Assembly: GCA_019347855.1 (NCBI GenBank)
Contig: JAHWKO010000033.1
Location: 1-21,301 of the forward strand
Direction: 5' to 3'
Origin: Actinomycetota bacterium
Lineage (GTDB): Bacteria > Actinomycetota > Nitriliruptoria > Nitriliruptorales > JAHWKO01
Length of the DNA: 21,301 nt
Shown: in pieces, positions 7,535 to 15,602 of the stretch
How positions within the stretch are numbered: the first letter of the stretch is position 1
How the letters are laid out: each line of letters opens with the position of its first letter
The notes under the pieces: generated by a model
Told to the model about the DNA's origin: nothing
Database searches by the model: none
Seen by the model: the letters and a program-made list of their open reading frames with translations, nothing else
Made by a program: the position numbers and the translations under genes

Positions 7535-9970
7535 ATGCTGCTCACCGTCACCCTGGTCGCGGTCGTCTCCCTGGCCCTGGCCACCGCGCTGGTGGTCGTC
7601 GCCGGCCAACGCGTGGATCGGACCTCGAGGACCGCCAGCGTCGCGCTCGCCGTGACGCTCGCGGTCGTCGGGGGTGAGGTGGCGGCCGCGATCTGGGGCT
7701 TGCCGCTCGGACCGGTGCTCGTGGGTGAAGCATGGGTCGTCGCGGTCTCCCTCCCGGTCATCATGGGCATGAGGACGTGGAACCCGATCGGCCACGTGGC
7801 CTTGGCCACGTACGTGGCCGCTGCGGTCTCCTACCTCGCCTTCGTCGGCCAGATCACCTTCGTCGCTGGGCTCGGACCGATCGCGACCGGCGGCTCGGTC
7901 CTGCTCCTGCTCATGGAGATCGCGGCCCTGACCATCACCTGCCTGTTCGCCTTCGAGGCGTTCGATGTGTTGTGTCGGGTGTCGTGGAAGCGGTCGGAGC
8001 ACCACAGCGATCCCGACCACCAGCCGTTCGTGTCGATCCACGTACCCGCCTACAACGAGCCCCCCGAGATGCTGATCGGGACGATCCGGTCTCTGGAGGC
8101 GCTCGACTACCCGCACTACGAGATCGTGGTCATCGACAACAACACCGAGGATCCGGAGGTGTGGCACCCCGTCCGCGACTACTGCGAGAGCAGGGAGCTC
8201 GTCACCTTCGTACACGTGGACCCGTGGCCGGGCTACAAGTCCGGGGCGCTGAACCTCGCCCTCGACAGCTACACCGATCCCCGAGCCGAGGTGGTCGGCA
8301 TCGTGGACGCGGACTACCGGGTCGAGCCGGACTGGTTGACGGAGACCGTCGGGTACTTCGCCGACCCGGAACTCGCGTTCGTCCAGACCCCCCAGGACTA
8401 CCACGACTGGGAGGACGACCCCTACCTGACCGCCTGCTACGACGCCTACGAGTACTCGTTCGCGGTCACGATGCGTTCACGCAACGAGCGCGACGGGAGC
8501 ATCTTCGCCGGCACGATGGGGTTGATCCGACGCGATGCGCTCGAGCAGGCGGGCGGATGGGACGAGTGGTGCATCACCGAGGATGCAGAGGTCTCCCTGC
8601 GCCTGCTGAAGCAGGGGTACTCCGGGCACTACATCCACCAGACCTTCGGTCACGGGATCATGCCGCTCACCTTCTCGGCCTTGAAGCGCCAGCGGTTCCG
8701 TTGGGCGTTCGGCGGCGTCCAGATCCTGCGGATGCACTGGCGGGCGCTGCTGCTCGAGTGGAGATCGGAGGACAACCACCTCTCGCTCGGTCAGCGGTTC
8801 CACTACCTGGCTGGCGGGCTCGGATGGTTCATCGACGTGCTGGCCTTCGGGTTCACCGCGGTGCTCCTCACGATCGCGACGCTGCTCATCACGACGGGGT
8901 CGGTGCCACTCCGCCCGTTGGTCGGCGCCGTCGTGCTGCTACCGACGGTCCTGATCGCCTCGGGCCTGCTCCGGGGTCTCTGGGCGTTGCGCAAGGCCAC
9001 CGGGATCTCCTGGAAGCGCGCCAGCCTCGCGTTCGCGAACTGGCTGTCGCTGTCGTGGACCGTCGCGCTGGCCTGCGTGCAGGGGTCGTTCCGAGCGGAA
9101 GGTGTGTTCCTACGCACCCCGAAGTGGAAGGGGGAGAGGGGGATCGTCCAGGCTCTCCGCGCGAGCCGCGCGGAGAGCGCGATGGCTCTCGGGCTCTACG
9201 CCGCAGGGGTGGCGACCGTCGTCGCGGTGTCGGGGTGGCACGAATGGTTCCTGGCTGGCCTCTTCGCGTGGCAGGGCAGTGTGTACGGGTCCGCGTCCCT
9301 GATGGCCTGGCTGAACCTCGAGAGCGAGCTCACGCCCGCGCTCGAGCTGCAGCGACGGTTCGGCGAACTCCGCCAGCAGATGCGGTCCCGCGCCCCAGCA
9401 CTTGCCGGAAGCGGCTTGGCCCTGCTGGGCGCCGGTGTGCTGGCCGTGCTGTCGTTCGCCGGACCGCAGTCCAGCGAGCGGTCCCGGGAACTGTTCGAGG
9501 TTCCGCACGCCGAGGACCAGCAGGGGCCGCTGCTCGGCCTCGCGGATCGCATGATCCGGGGCCCTGAGCGAGCGGCCTCCCCGATCGTCGAGGTGCCCAT
9601 CCCGTCGGAGACGACCGCCGACGAGCCGTCCTCGCCACCGCAGGAGTCGCCGACGGCGGTGTTCACGCGGCCCGTGGATCAGGGGACGACGGGACCGGAG
9701 AGCGGGACGACGTCGCCCGGGGAGCAGACGACCTCGCCGTCCGTGCAGGCCACGTCGCCCGCCGGGTCGACCACGTCCCCGAGCGACCAGCAGAGCTCTC
9801 CGGCACAGAGCTCCCCGGGACAGGGCCCTCCGCCGCAGAGCTCACCCTCGGAGACGGCGACGCCGCCATCGGATCAGGCGACGTCACCGTCCGATCGGGG
9901 GACCGAGCCGTCGCAGCAGCCGTCGGAGCGGCCGAGCGGGCAGCCCAGCGATACCCCCACCCGCCCCTGA
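7535..9970 (+). CDS. Membrane GT2 glycosyltransferase with long Ser/Thr/Pro/Gln-rich tail
   Basis: An 811-residue processive-type family 2 glycosyltransferase related to cellulose/hyaluronan/poly-N-acetylglucosamine synthases. About four membrane segments (2-145) lead into the cytoplasmic catalytic domain (about 165-400). That domain carries FVSIHVPAYNEPPEML and VVIDNNTED for nucleotide-sugar binding, the metal-binding DAD at 258-260, the catalytic TED at 348-350 and QRFRW (386-390), the QxxRW motif of processive enzymes. More membrane segments follow (about 425-640). No PilZ domain is visible. Residues 690-811 are low complexity with repeated TTSP/SPSD-like blocks, probably outside the cell and perhaps O-glycosylated (inference). 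The ATG has AGGGA four bases upstream. No partner polysaccharide gene is adjacent, so the product is unknown. Confidence 0.9.
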   Translation: MLLTVTLVAVVSLALATALVVVAGQRVDRTSRTASVALAVTLAVVGGEVAAAIWGLPLGPVLVGEAWVVAVSLPVIMGMRTWNPIGHVALATYVAAAVSYLAFVGQITFVAGLGPIATGGSVLLLLMEIAALTITCLFAFEAFDVLCRVSWKRSEHHSDPDHQPFVSIHVPAYNEPPEMLIGTIRSLEALDYPHYEIVVIDNNTEDPEVWHPVRDYCESRELVTFVHVDPWPGYKSGALNLALDSYTDPRAEVVGIVDADYRVEPDWLTETVGYFADPELAFVQTPQDYHDWEDDPYLTACYDAYEYSFAVTMRSRNERDGSIFAGTMGLIRRDALEQAGGWDEWCITEDAEVSLRLLKQGYSGHYIHQTFGHGIMPLTFSALKRQRFRWAFGGVQILRMHWRALLLEWRSEDNHLSLGQRFHYLAGGLGWFIDVLAFGFTAVLLTIATLLITTGSVPLRPLVGAVVLLPTVLIASGLLRGLWALRKATGISWKRASLAFANWLSLSWTVALACVQGSFRAEGVFLRTPKWKGERGIVQALRASRAESAMALGLYAAGVATVVAVSGWHEWFLAGLFAWQGSVYGSASLMAWLNLESELTPALELQRRFGELRQQMRSRAPALAGSGLALLGAGVLAVLSFAGPQSSERSRELFEVPHAEDQQGPLLGLADRMIRGPERAASPIVEVPIPSETTADEPSSPPQESPTAVFTRPVDQGTTGPESGTTSPGEQTTSPSVQATSPAGSTTSPSDQQSSPAQSSPGQGPPPQSSPSETATPPSDQATSPSDRGTEPSQQPSERPSGQPSDTPTRP

Positions 9971-9984
9971 GGTCGCCTCGCGCC

Positions 9985-10452
9985 CTACTCGCCGAAGCCG
10001 GGGATGCCAGGGACGTCGTCGGGTTCCTGCGGTCGACTGACCTCTTGCACGGCGTGCTGCAGCGGGTGGAGGAACGCCAGCGCCTCCTCGGCGAGCGGCT
10101 CCGCATCGCTGAACTCACCGAGCGTCCCGTCCTCGGCGATCGGGACCGCCGAGATAACCGCGTCGTGCCCGTGCGCTCCGTAGACGGTGATGACCACGTC
10201 CGTGCCGTCGTCGAGTTCGGCCTGCGAGACGAAGCCGTACGCCGGGGTGTCTGTCGCCAGGATCTCGTCCTGGGCGAACCGGTCAAGGAGCCGCAGGCGG
10301 TCGACGTCGTCGGGAGGGAACTCCGGCAGCTTCACGATGCGGGTCGCGGTGGGACCCGGGAGCACCACCGCTGGGGGAAGTGGCCGGGACTCGTTGGCCA
10401 GGAGGTCGCGGACGGCCTCCTGGCAGATGAAGCGCAGCTCCTCGATGTTCAC
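9985..10452 (-). CDS. Hypothetical 155-residue protein downstream of ilvD
   Basis: I do not recognise this family. The protein is acidic, soluble in appearance and lacks signal or membrane segments. It reads VNIEELRFICQEAVRDLLANESRPLPPAVVLPGPTATRI at the start. An alpha/beta-looking middle follows (YGFVSQAELDDGTDVVITVYGAHGHDAVISAVPI), and the tail is Pro/Asp/Gly-rich and ends FGE. The GTG start lies 3 bases after the ilvD stop (TAG-TCC-GTG) with no clear ribosome site, so translation is probably coupled to ilvD. That association hints at a link with branched-chain amino acid synthesis or its iron-sulfur enzyme, but no residues support a specific role. It converges with the glycosyltransferase gene with only 14 bases between stops. 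Confidence 0.75.
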   Translation of the reverse strand: MNIEELRFICQEAVRDLLANESRPLPPAVVLPGPTATRIVKLPEFPPDDVDRLRLLDRFAQDEILATDTPAYGFVSQAELDDGTDVVITVYGAHGHDAVISAVPIAEDGTLGEFSDAEPLAEEALAFLHPLQHAVQEVSRPQEPDDVPGIPGFGE

Positions 10453-10455
10453 GGA

Positions 10456-12138
10456 CTAGACCGACGTCGTCGCGCCCTCGGAGGCGGATCGCACGGTCCG
10501 CGCGTACTTGGCGAGCACCCCGCGGGTGTACCGAGGCTCGAGCGGCTCCCAGTCGTCGCGTCGCCGTGCGAGCTCGTCGTCGTCGACCTGGAGGTCGAGA
10601 CGGCGTTGGGGGACGTCGATCACGATCGTGTCCCCCTCACGCACGACCCCGATCGGTCCGCCGTCCGCAGCCTCGGGGGCGACGTGGCCGATCGAGAACC
10701 CGTGGGTCGCCCCGGAGAAACGGCCGTCGGTGATCAGCGCGACGGAGTCCCCGAGTCCGGCCCCCTTCACGGCGGCGGTCGTGGCGAGCATCTCGCGCAT
10801 CCCCGGCCCGCCCTTCGGACCCTCCCAGCGGATCACGATGACGTCGCCGGCCTCGATCGCGCCGGTCAGCACAGCCTCGAGCGCGGCCTGCTCGCCGTCG
10901 AAGACGCGGGCACGCCCCTCGAAGTGCAGCTGGTCCGACGCGATGCCGGCTACCTTCACCACCGCGCCGTCCGGTGCCAGGGACCCACGGAGGATCGCGA
11001 GTCCGCCGGTCTCGTGGATCGGATCGGACACCGGGTGGACGACGGTCCCGTCGGGCGGGGGTGGGTCGAGGGCTGCGAGGTTCTCCCCGACCGTGCGCCC
11101 CGTGACCGTCATGCAGTCGCCGTGCAGTAGGCCCTCATCCAGCAGGGCCTTCATCACGACCGGGACGCCGCCGACACGGTCGAGGTCGTTCATGACGTAC
11201 CGGCCGCCGGGGGTCATGTCCGCGATGTGCGGGACCTTCCGGCTCATGTCGTCGAAGTCATCGATCGTCAGCTGGATCTCGGCCTCCCGGGCGATCGCGA
11301 GCAGGTGCAGCACCGCGTTCGTGGAACCACCGACCGCCATGACCACCGCCATCGCGTTCTCGAGCGACCGTCGGGTGACGATGTCCCGGGCCGTGATCCC
11401 CTCGTGGAGCAACCGGACCACGGCCTCGCCGGATCGCCTCGCGAAGGCGTCGCGTTCGCGGTCGACCGCCGGGGGAGAGGCCGACCCGGGGAGCGCCATC
11501 CCGAGGGCCTCGATCGCCGACGCCATCGTGTTGGCCGTGAACATCCCGCCGCAGGCGCCCTCACCCGGGCAGGCGTTGCGTTCGACCTCGCGCAGCTCAT
11601 CGTCGGTCATGGTGCCGCGCCCACGCGCCCCGACCGCTTCGAAGACGGTCTGGATCGTGATGTCCTCGCCACCCAGGCGCCCCGGCAGGATCGATCCGCC
11701 GTACAGGAAGACGCTGGGCACGTCGAGCCGGACCGCCGCCATGATCATCCCAGGGAGGGACTTGTCGCACCCCGCGAACGTGACCATCCCGTCGAGGCGC
11801 TCCGCGTGCATCATGGTCTCGACCGAGTCCGCGATCACCTCGCGGGACACCAGCGACGCGCGCATGCCCTCGTGGCCCATCGCGATGCCGTCCGACACCG
11901 CGATCGTCGTGAACTCGAGCGGGTAGCCGCCGGCCTGGAACACGCCCTCCTTGGCCTGCTTGGCCAGACGGTCCAGCGGGAGGTTGCACGGCGTGACCTC
12001 GTTCCAGGACGACGCGATGCCGACCTGGGGCTTGCGGAAGTCCTCATCGGTCATGCCGACGGCGCGCAGCATGGCGCGGGCGGGGGCGCGCTCGTACCCC
12101 TCGGTGACGTCGCGGCTGCGGTGTCTGGGGTCGGCCAT
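10456..12138 (-). CDS. ilvD: Dihydroxy-acid dehydratase
   Basis: Converts 2,3-dihydroxy-isovalerate and 2,3-dihydroxy-3-methylvalerate to the 2-keto acids for valine, isoleucine, leucine and pantothenate synthesis. The 560 residues are full length for IlvD. Iron-sulfur cluster cysteines are visible as Cys51 (VTPCNLPLD), Cys124 ([10 protein letters not shown]) and Cys196 ([16 protein letters not shown]), the three-cysteine pattern of [2Fe-2S] enzymes. The C-terminal [23 protein letters not shown] carries the active-site Ser. The ATG at 12138 is preceded by GAGGAGG with an 8-base gap; the frame stays open further upstream but those starts lack a ribosome site. A coupled unknown gene follows. 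No other ilv gene is in the window. A hairpin lies in the upstream region (12162-12186). Confidence 0.97.
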   Translation of the reverse strand: MADPRHRSRDVTEGYERAPARAMLRAVGMTDEDFRKPQVGIASSWNEVTPCNLPLDRLAKQAKEGVFQAGGYPLEFTTIAVSDGIAMGHEGMRASLVSREVIADSVETMMHAERLDGMVTFAGCDKSLPGMIMAAVRLDVPSVFLYGGSILPGRLGGEDITIQTVFEAVGARGRGTMTDDELREVERNACPGEGACGGMFTANTMASAIEALGMALPGSASPPAVDRERDAFARRSGEAVVRLLHEGITARDIVTRRSLENAMAVVMAVGGSTNAVLHLLAIAREAEIQLTIDDFDDMSRKVPHIADMTPGGRYVMNDLDRVGGVPVVMKALLDEGLLHGDCMTVTGRTVGENLAALDPPPPDGTVVHPVSDPIHETGGLAILRGSLAPDGAVVKVAGIASDQLHFEGRARVFDGEQAALEAVLTGAIEAGDVIVIRWEGPKGGPGMREMLATTAAVKGAGLGDSVALITDGRFSGATHGFSIGHVAPEAADGGPIGVVREGDTIVIDVPQRRLDLQVDDDELARRRDDWEPLEPRYTRGVLAKYARTVRSASEGATTSV

Positions 12139-12161
12139 CGCCGTTGCCTCCTCGTGATCGG

Positions 12162-12186
12162 GGGCCCCATGACACCACATGGGCCC
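12162..12186. promoter_or_regulatory. Inverted repeat upstream of ilvD
   Basis: GGGCCCCATG and CATGGGCCC, separated by ACACCA, pair over 9 bases with one bulged C. It lies between the divergent ilvD and thioesterase genes, 24 bases upstream of the ilvD start, so it may be an operator or leader hairpin. There is no branched-chain-codon-rich leader peptide beside it, so classical attenuation is not supported. Confidence 0.3.
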
Positions 12187-12217
12187 GCCCACGACGAAGT
12201 CGGCGACGGCCGGGCAC

Positions 12218-12223
12218 TAGGCT
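12218..12223 (+). promoter_or_regulatory. -10 box TAGGCT for the second thioesterase gene (leaderless type)
   Basis: TAGGCT fits TANNNT and ends 8 bases before the ATG at 12232. No ribosome site is visible between them, so transcription probably starts at or next to the start codon. Confidence 0.45.
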
Positions 12224-12231
12224 TGCGCTCG

Positions 12232-12690
12232 ATGAGCATCCCGGACTCGATCGCCGACGACTTCGCCGACTACTACGAGCGGGAGCACTTCGACGCGCTC
12301 GTGGAGCTCCGGTACGACGAGATCACGTCCGACCGCGTGTCAGCCCACCTCGATGCCGAGGCGAAGCACCAGCAGCCTTTCGGCATCGTCCACGGTGGTG
12401 TGTACGCGGGGATCGTCGAGAGCCTGGCCAGCGTGGGGGGAGCCGTCTGGGCGAACGAGGAGCTCGGCCACACCCGCGTGGCCGGCGTGTCGAACTCGAC
12501 GGACTTCTTCCGCGCTCACCGCGAGGGCCGGCTGGACGCGGTGGCCGAGCCGATCCACCGGGGCCGCAGCCAGCAGGTGTGGGTGGTCTCGATCACCCGC
12601 GCGTCCGACGGCAAGCTCGTGGCGCGCGGTCAGGTGCGGCTGCACAACCTCGGAGGCGACACGGAGCTGGCCCGCCCCGACCCCACCTGA
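12232..12690 (+). CDS. Hotdog-fold PaaI-type thioesterase
   Basis: A 152-residue single-domain hotdog thioesterase. The central helix HQQPFGIVHGGVYAGIVESLASVGGAVWANE (about 44-74) contains the HGG motif and the downstream acidic residue (Glu64) seen in PaaI/4-hydroxybenzoyl-CoA thioesterase relatives. It continues with NSTDFFRAHREGRLDAVAEPIHRGRSQQVWVVSITRASDGKLVARGQVRLHNL, the typical last strands (LVARGQVRL). It probably hydrolyses an aromatic or short-chain acyl-CoA; members also include DHNA-CoA hydrolases of menaquinone synthesis, but no menaquinone gene is adjacent. It is divergent from ilvD and convergent with pruA, with the palindromic repeats just beyond its stop. Length is normal for the family. 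Confidence 0.87.
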   Translation: MSIPDSIADDFADYYEREHFDALVELRYDEITSDRVSAHLDAEAKHQQPFGIVHGGVYAGIVESLASVGGAVWANEELGHTRVAGVSNSTDFFRAHREGRLDAVAEPIHRGRSQQVWVVSITRASDGKLVARGQVRLHNLGGDTELARPDPT

Positions 12691-12707
12691 CCCTCCCTCG
12701 CGACCCG

Positions 12708-12756
12708 CGGCTTGTGAACCGGGAGCGCCACATGTGGCGCTGTGCGTTCACGAGGG
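12708..12756. repeat. Palindromic 49-bp unit, copy 1
   Basis: Identical over 49 bases to 12779-12827. Its core AGCGCCACATGTGGCGCT (12724-12741) is a perfect 18-base palindrome. Outer arms GTGAAC (12714-12719) and GTTCAC (12746-12751) also pair, giving a nested 44-base inverted repeat interrupted by small symmetric 4-base mismatched loops (CGGG/GTGC). No T-run follows. Confidence 0.9.
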
Positions 12757-12778
12757 GGCGGCTGGGGCGCGGACCCTC

Positions 12779-12827
12779 CGGCTTGTGAACCGGGAGCGCC
12801 ACATGTGGCGCTGTGCGTTCACGAGGG
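12779..12827. repeat. Palindromic 49-bp unit, copy 2
   Basis: Second exact copy, 71 bases from the first and ending one base before the stop codon of pruA (12828-12830). The palindrome core is at 12795-12812. The 22 bases between copies are unrelated. The pair lies in the 137-base gap between convergent genes, a place typical of REP/BIME-like or terminator-like elements. Confidence 0.9.
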
Positions 12828-14459
12828 TCACTGGTCGGCCATGTGGGGGTAGGTGTGGTCGGTGGGAGGGTGCAGGTTCTCCTTGATGGAACGGGGGCTG
12901 ATCCACCGCAGGAGGTTGAGCCGCGACCCGGCCTTGTCGTTGGTCCCGGATGCTCTGGCGCCTCCGAACGGCTGCTGCCCGACGACCGCCCCGGTCGGCT
13001 TGTCGTTGATGTAGAAGTTGCCGGCCGCCTGCCGCAGCCGTTCGGCTGACTCGACGATCGCGCCCCGATCGGTGGCGAACACCGACCCGGTGAGCCCGTA
13101 CGGGGAGGTCGAGTCGACCAGGTCGATGGCGCGCTCCCACTCGCTCTCGTCGTACACGAAGACGGTGAGGATCGGGCCGAACAGCTCCTCCTCCATCGTC
13201 CGGTAGTGCGGGTCGGTCGTGGTGAGGATCGTCGGTTCGATGAACCAGCCGTCTGAGTCGTCGGAGCCGCCCCCCGCGAGGATGCCCACGTCAGCGTGCT
13301 GGCGGGCCTCCTCGATCGCGCCCCGGTGCTTCTCGAACGCGTTGCGGTCGATCACCGCTCCCATGAAGTTGCGGAAGTCGTAGACGTCGCCCATCTGCAG
13401 GCTCCGCGTGACGTCCACGATCTCGTCGCGGACCTCGGCCCACAGGTTCGACGGCAGGTACGCCCGCGAGACCGCGGAGCACTTCTGCCCCTGGTACTCG
13501 AACGCCCCACGCGTGAGCGCCGTCACCAACGAGGCGGGATCGGCGGACGGGTGGGCGAGCACGAAGTTCTTGCCCCCGCTCTCGCCGACGATGCGGGGGA
13601 ACGTCCGGTAGCGGCGCGTCCGTGACCCGATCAACTCGAACAGGTCCCGCAGCACGACGACCGAACCGGTGAAGTGCAGGCCCGCGAAGCCCGGGTGGTC
13701 CGTGCACACGTCCGCAGCCAGCTGACCGCTGCCCTGGACCAGGTTGATCACGCCGTCCGGCAGCCCGGCCTCCTGCAGGAGCCGCATCAGGAAGTGGGCG
13801 GAGTAGGCGGACTTCTCGGACGGCTTCCACAAGACGGTGTTGCCCATGAGCGCCGGCGCCGTGGGGAGGTTGCCGGTGATCGAGGTGAAGTTGAACGGGG
13901 TGATCGCGAGCACGAACCCCTCGAGCGGCCGGTAGTCCACCCGGTTCCACACGCCCAGGGCGTTGTCCGGCTGCTCGCTGTAGATCTGCGCTGCGAACCA
14001 GACGTTGAAGCGCAGGAAGTCGATCAGCTCGCAGGCGGCGTCGATCTCCGCCTGGTAGACGGTCTTCGACTGGCCGAGCATCGTCGACCCGTTGACGGTG
14101 TCCCGCCACGTCGTGGCCAGCAGTTCGGCGGCGCGGAGGAAGATCGCGGCGCGGTCCTCCCAGTCCATCGCGGTCCAGTCCGGCTTGGCGTACTGGGCCG
14201 CCTCGATCGCCTTGGTGAGCTCCCGTTCACCCACGGTGTGCACGTCGGCGAGGTGCAGCGAGCGGTCGTGCGGGGCGCGCAGCTCGACCGTGTTGCCCGT
14301 CTCGATGTCGCGGCCGGCGATCACGGCCGGGGCGTTGACCGTCTCCGTGCGGAGCTCGTCGAGCCTCGCCTTGAGACTCGACTTGTGCTCCGAGCCGGGC
14401 GGGTACGAGCGTGTGGGCTCGTTGGACGGTTCCGGTGGGATCGTGCGGGCGTCGGTCAT
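12828..14459 (-). CDS. pruA: 1-pyrroline-5-carboxylate dehydrogenase
   Basis: NAD-dependent aldehyde dehydrogenase that oxidises L-glutamate-gamma-semialdehyde/P5C to glutamate in proline (and arginine) catabolism. The 543 residues match stand-alone P5CDH. Visible landmarks are AITPFNFTSITGNLPTAPALMGNTVLWKPSEKSAYSAHFLMRLLQEAGLPDGVINLV, the Glu293 segment RIVGESGGKNFVLAHPSAD, the catalytic Cys327 in GAFEYQGQKCSAVSRAYLP, EELFGPILTVFVYDE and NFYINDKPTGAVVGQQPFGGARASGTNDKAG. The ATG follows GGGGAG by four bases. It is divergent from a ROK kinase gene. A -10 candidate TACGCT lies about 30 bases upstream. No proline dehydrogenase is in the window, so it is monofunctional, not PutA. The stop abuts the second palindromic repeat. 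Confidence 0.95.
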   Translation of the reverse strand: MTDARTIPPEPSNEPTRSYPPGSEHKSSLKARLDELRTETVNAPAVIAGRDIETGNTVELRAPHDRSLHLADVHTVGERELTKAIEAAQYAKPDWTAMDWEDRAAIFLRAAELLATTWRDTVNGSTMLGQSKTVYQAEIDAACELIDFLRFNVWFAAQIYSEQPDNALGVWNRVDYRPLEGFVLAITPFNFTSITGNLPTAPALMGNTVLWKPSEKSAYSAHFLMRLLQEAGLPDGVINLVQGSGQLAADVCTDHPGFAGLHFTGSVVVLRDLFELIGSRTRRYRTFPRIVGESGGKNFVLAHPSADPASLVTALTRGAFEYQGQKCSAVSRAYLPSNLWAEVRDEIVDVTRSLQMGDVYDFRNFMGAVIDRNAFEKHRGAIEEARQHADVGILAGGGSDDSDGWFIEPTILTTTDPHYRTMEEELFGPILTVFVYDESEWERAIDLVDSTSPYGLTGSVFATDRGAIVESAERLRQAAGNFYINDKPTGAVVGQQPFGGARASGTNDKAGSRLNLLRWISPRSIKENLHPPTDHTYPHMADQ

Positions 14460-14487
14460 CGGCTCCCCTCGGCGTCGTCGCGCCTCC

Positions 14488-14493
14488 AGCGTA
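14488..14493 (-). promoter_or_regulatory. Candidate -10 box TACGCT for pruA
   Basis: Read on the minus strand, TACGCT fits TANNNT and would start transcription near 14481, leaving a leader of about 21 bases with the GGGGAG ribosome site. No clear -35 is visible. Confidence 0.3.
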
Positions 14494-14538
14494 GTGACGG
14501 GCCCTGCGTCCCGGGGCCCCGCTCGGCCCCCGCCGCGT

Positions 14539-14557
14539 TAGGCTCGGCGCCCCGAGC
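14539..14557 (+). promoter_or_regulatory. -10 box TAGGCT with overlapping inverted repeat before the ROK kinase gene
   Basis: TAGGCT (14539-14544) fits TANNNT. The inverted repeat GCTCGG-CGCC-CCGAGC (14542-14557) overlaps it and the expected start site near 14551, a position where a bound repressor would block initiation. The GGGAGG ribosome site follows at 14558-14563. Confidence 0.35.
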
Positions 14558-14570
14558 GGGAGGACCGGCT

Positions 14571-15530
14571 GTGGTGACCGTTGGCGTGGACATCGGCGGG
14601 ACGAAGGTCCAGACGGTCGTGCTCGGTGACGACGACGAGGTCGTCGGTGCCGCCAGGATGAAGACCCCGAGCACGGGGGACCGGGGTGCGGCGATCGAGG
14701 TGCTCGTCGCGGGCGTCCAGGATGCCTGCGACCGGGCTGATGTCGCCGTCGACGACATCGCCGGGGTGGGTGTGGGCTCGCCCGGGGTGGTCGTGGACGG
14801 CACCGTCGGGCAGGCCGAGAACGTGCCGGGCTGGTCCGAGCGGTTCCGGCTCGCGGACCTCCTGGGCGCCGAGCTCGAACGTCCGATACGCGTGGTCAAC
14901 GACGTCAGCGCTGCGGCGGTCGCCGAGCACCGACTGGGCGCGGGGCGCGGCTGCCAGAACCTGCTCGTCGTGTTCGTCGGCACCGGGGTCGGTGGCGGCC
15001 TGATCCTGGACGGTGAGATCTACGAGGGCGCGTTCGGCGCCGCGGGCGAGTTCGGCCACACGGTGGTCGAGCGGGGTGGTGCGGTGTGCCCCTGCGGGCG
15101 CCGTGGCTGCGTCGAGGCCTACGCCGGACGACGTGCGATGGAGCACGCCGCACGCCGCGCGCAGGACGAGGGCAAGCACACCTCGCTGTTCCGGATAGCC
15201 GAGGAGCTCGGCAAGGATCACCTCAGCTCGAAGGTGTTCAAGGCCGCCTACGAGCAGGGCGACCCCGTGGCCGCCGACCTGATCGACTTCGGGGCCGAGG
15301 CCCTCGGCAAGGGCATCGCCTCCGCGGTGAACCTCCTCGACGTCGAGAAGGTCGTCATCGGCGGCGGTCTCGCGGACCGGATGGGAGCGCAGTTCCTCAC
15401 CCGGGTCGAGTCCGGCGCGCGCCCGGCCCTGTTCCTCCAACCACCCCGGGTCGAGATCGTGGCAGCCGAACTCGGCGAGCGGGGTGGCGCGATCGGTGCG
15501 GCCCTGGTCGCCCGGGACGCCACGCCCTGA
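14571..15530 (+). CDS. ROK-family sugar kinase (probable glucokinase)
   Basis: A 319-residue ATP-dependent sugar kinase of the ROK family without a DNA-binding domain. The N-terminal phosphate-binding motif is VTVGVDIGGTKVQTVVL (3-17). The sugar-binding and catalytic region is VVNDVSAAAVAEHRLGAG, with Asp111 as the expected base. The zinc site GHTVVERGGAVCPCGRRGCVEAYAG shows His163 and Cys173, 175, 180, and a second phosphate motif VVIGGGLADR is present. The match to actinobacterial ROK glucokinases is good, but related kinases for N-acetylated sugars cannot be excluded. GTG at 14571 has GGGAGG seven bases upstream; a second GTG three bases later is possible. The mcd-like gene follows after 72 bases on the same strand. 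Confidence 0.88.
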   Translation: MVTVGVDIGGTKVQTVVLGDDDEVVGAARMKTPSTGDRGAAIEVLVAGVQDACDRADVAVDDIAGVGVGSPGVVVDGTVGQAENVPGWSERFRLADLLGAELERPIRVVNDVSAAAVAEHRLGAGRGCQNLLVVFVGTGVGGGLILDGEIYEGAFGAAGEFGHTVVERGGAVCPCGRRGCVEAYAGRRAMEHAARRAQDEGKHTSLFRIAEELGKDHLSSKVFKAAYEQGDPVAADLIDFGAEALGKGIASAVNLLDVEKVVIGGGLADRMGAQFLTRVESGARPALFLQPPRVEIVAAELGERGGAIGAALVARDATP

Positions 15531-15602
15531 CGGGTTGATTGGACTGCCGGCGGCACCGTCGACCACACTTCGAACCACTCGCACCCGCCACCTGGAGTCC
15601 CT

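Noticed and set aside
6083..8404. A 773-codon minus-strand open frame, and similar ones at 2353-4044 and 19521-21287
   Set aside because: All lie opposite well-identified genes (mug/HAD/GT2, CNNM, gltB) and show shadow-frame composition without motifs or ribosome sites.
12139..12192. Upstream extension of ilvD to 12192
   Set aside because: The ATG at 12138 has a perfect GAGGAGG site 8 bases away and gives a normal N-terminus. The longer start lacks a ribosome site.
12708..12756. Repeat as a classical Rho-independent terminator
   Set aside because: The stem is strong but no T-run follows on either strand, so only a non-classical terminator role is possible.
12708..12827. Tandem repeats as a CRISPR array or attachment site
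   Set aside because: There are only two copies, each with a long internal palindrome, a 22-base spacer, and no cas gene or integrase nearby.
15531..15602. A promoter for mcd based on TTGATT at 15535
   Set aside because: No TANNNT-like -10 lies at a suitable distance, and the gene may be transcribed with the upstream kinase.
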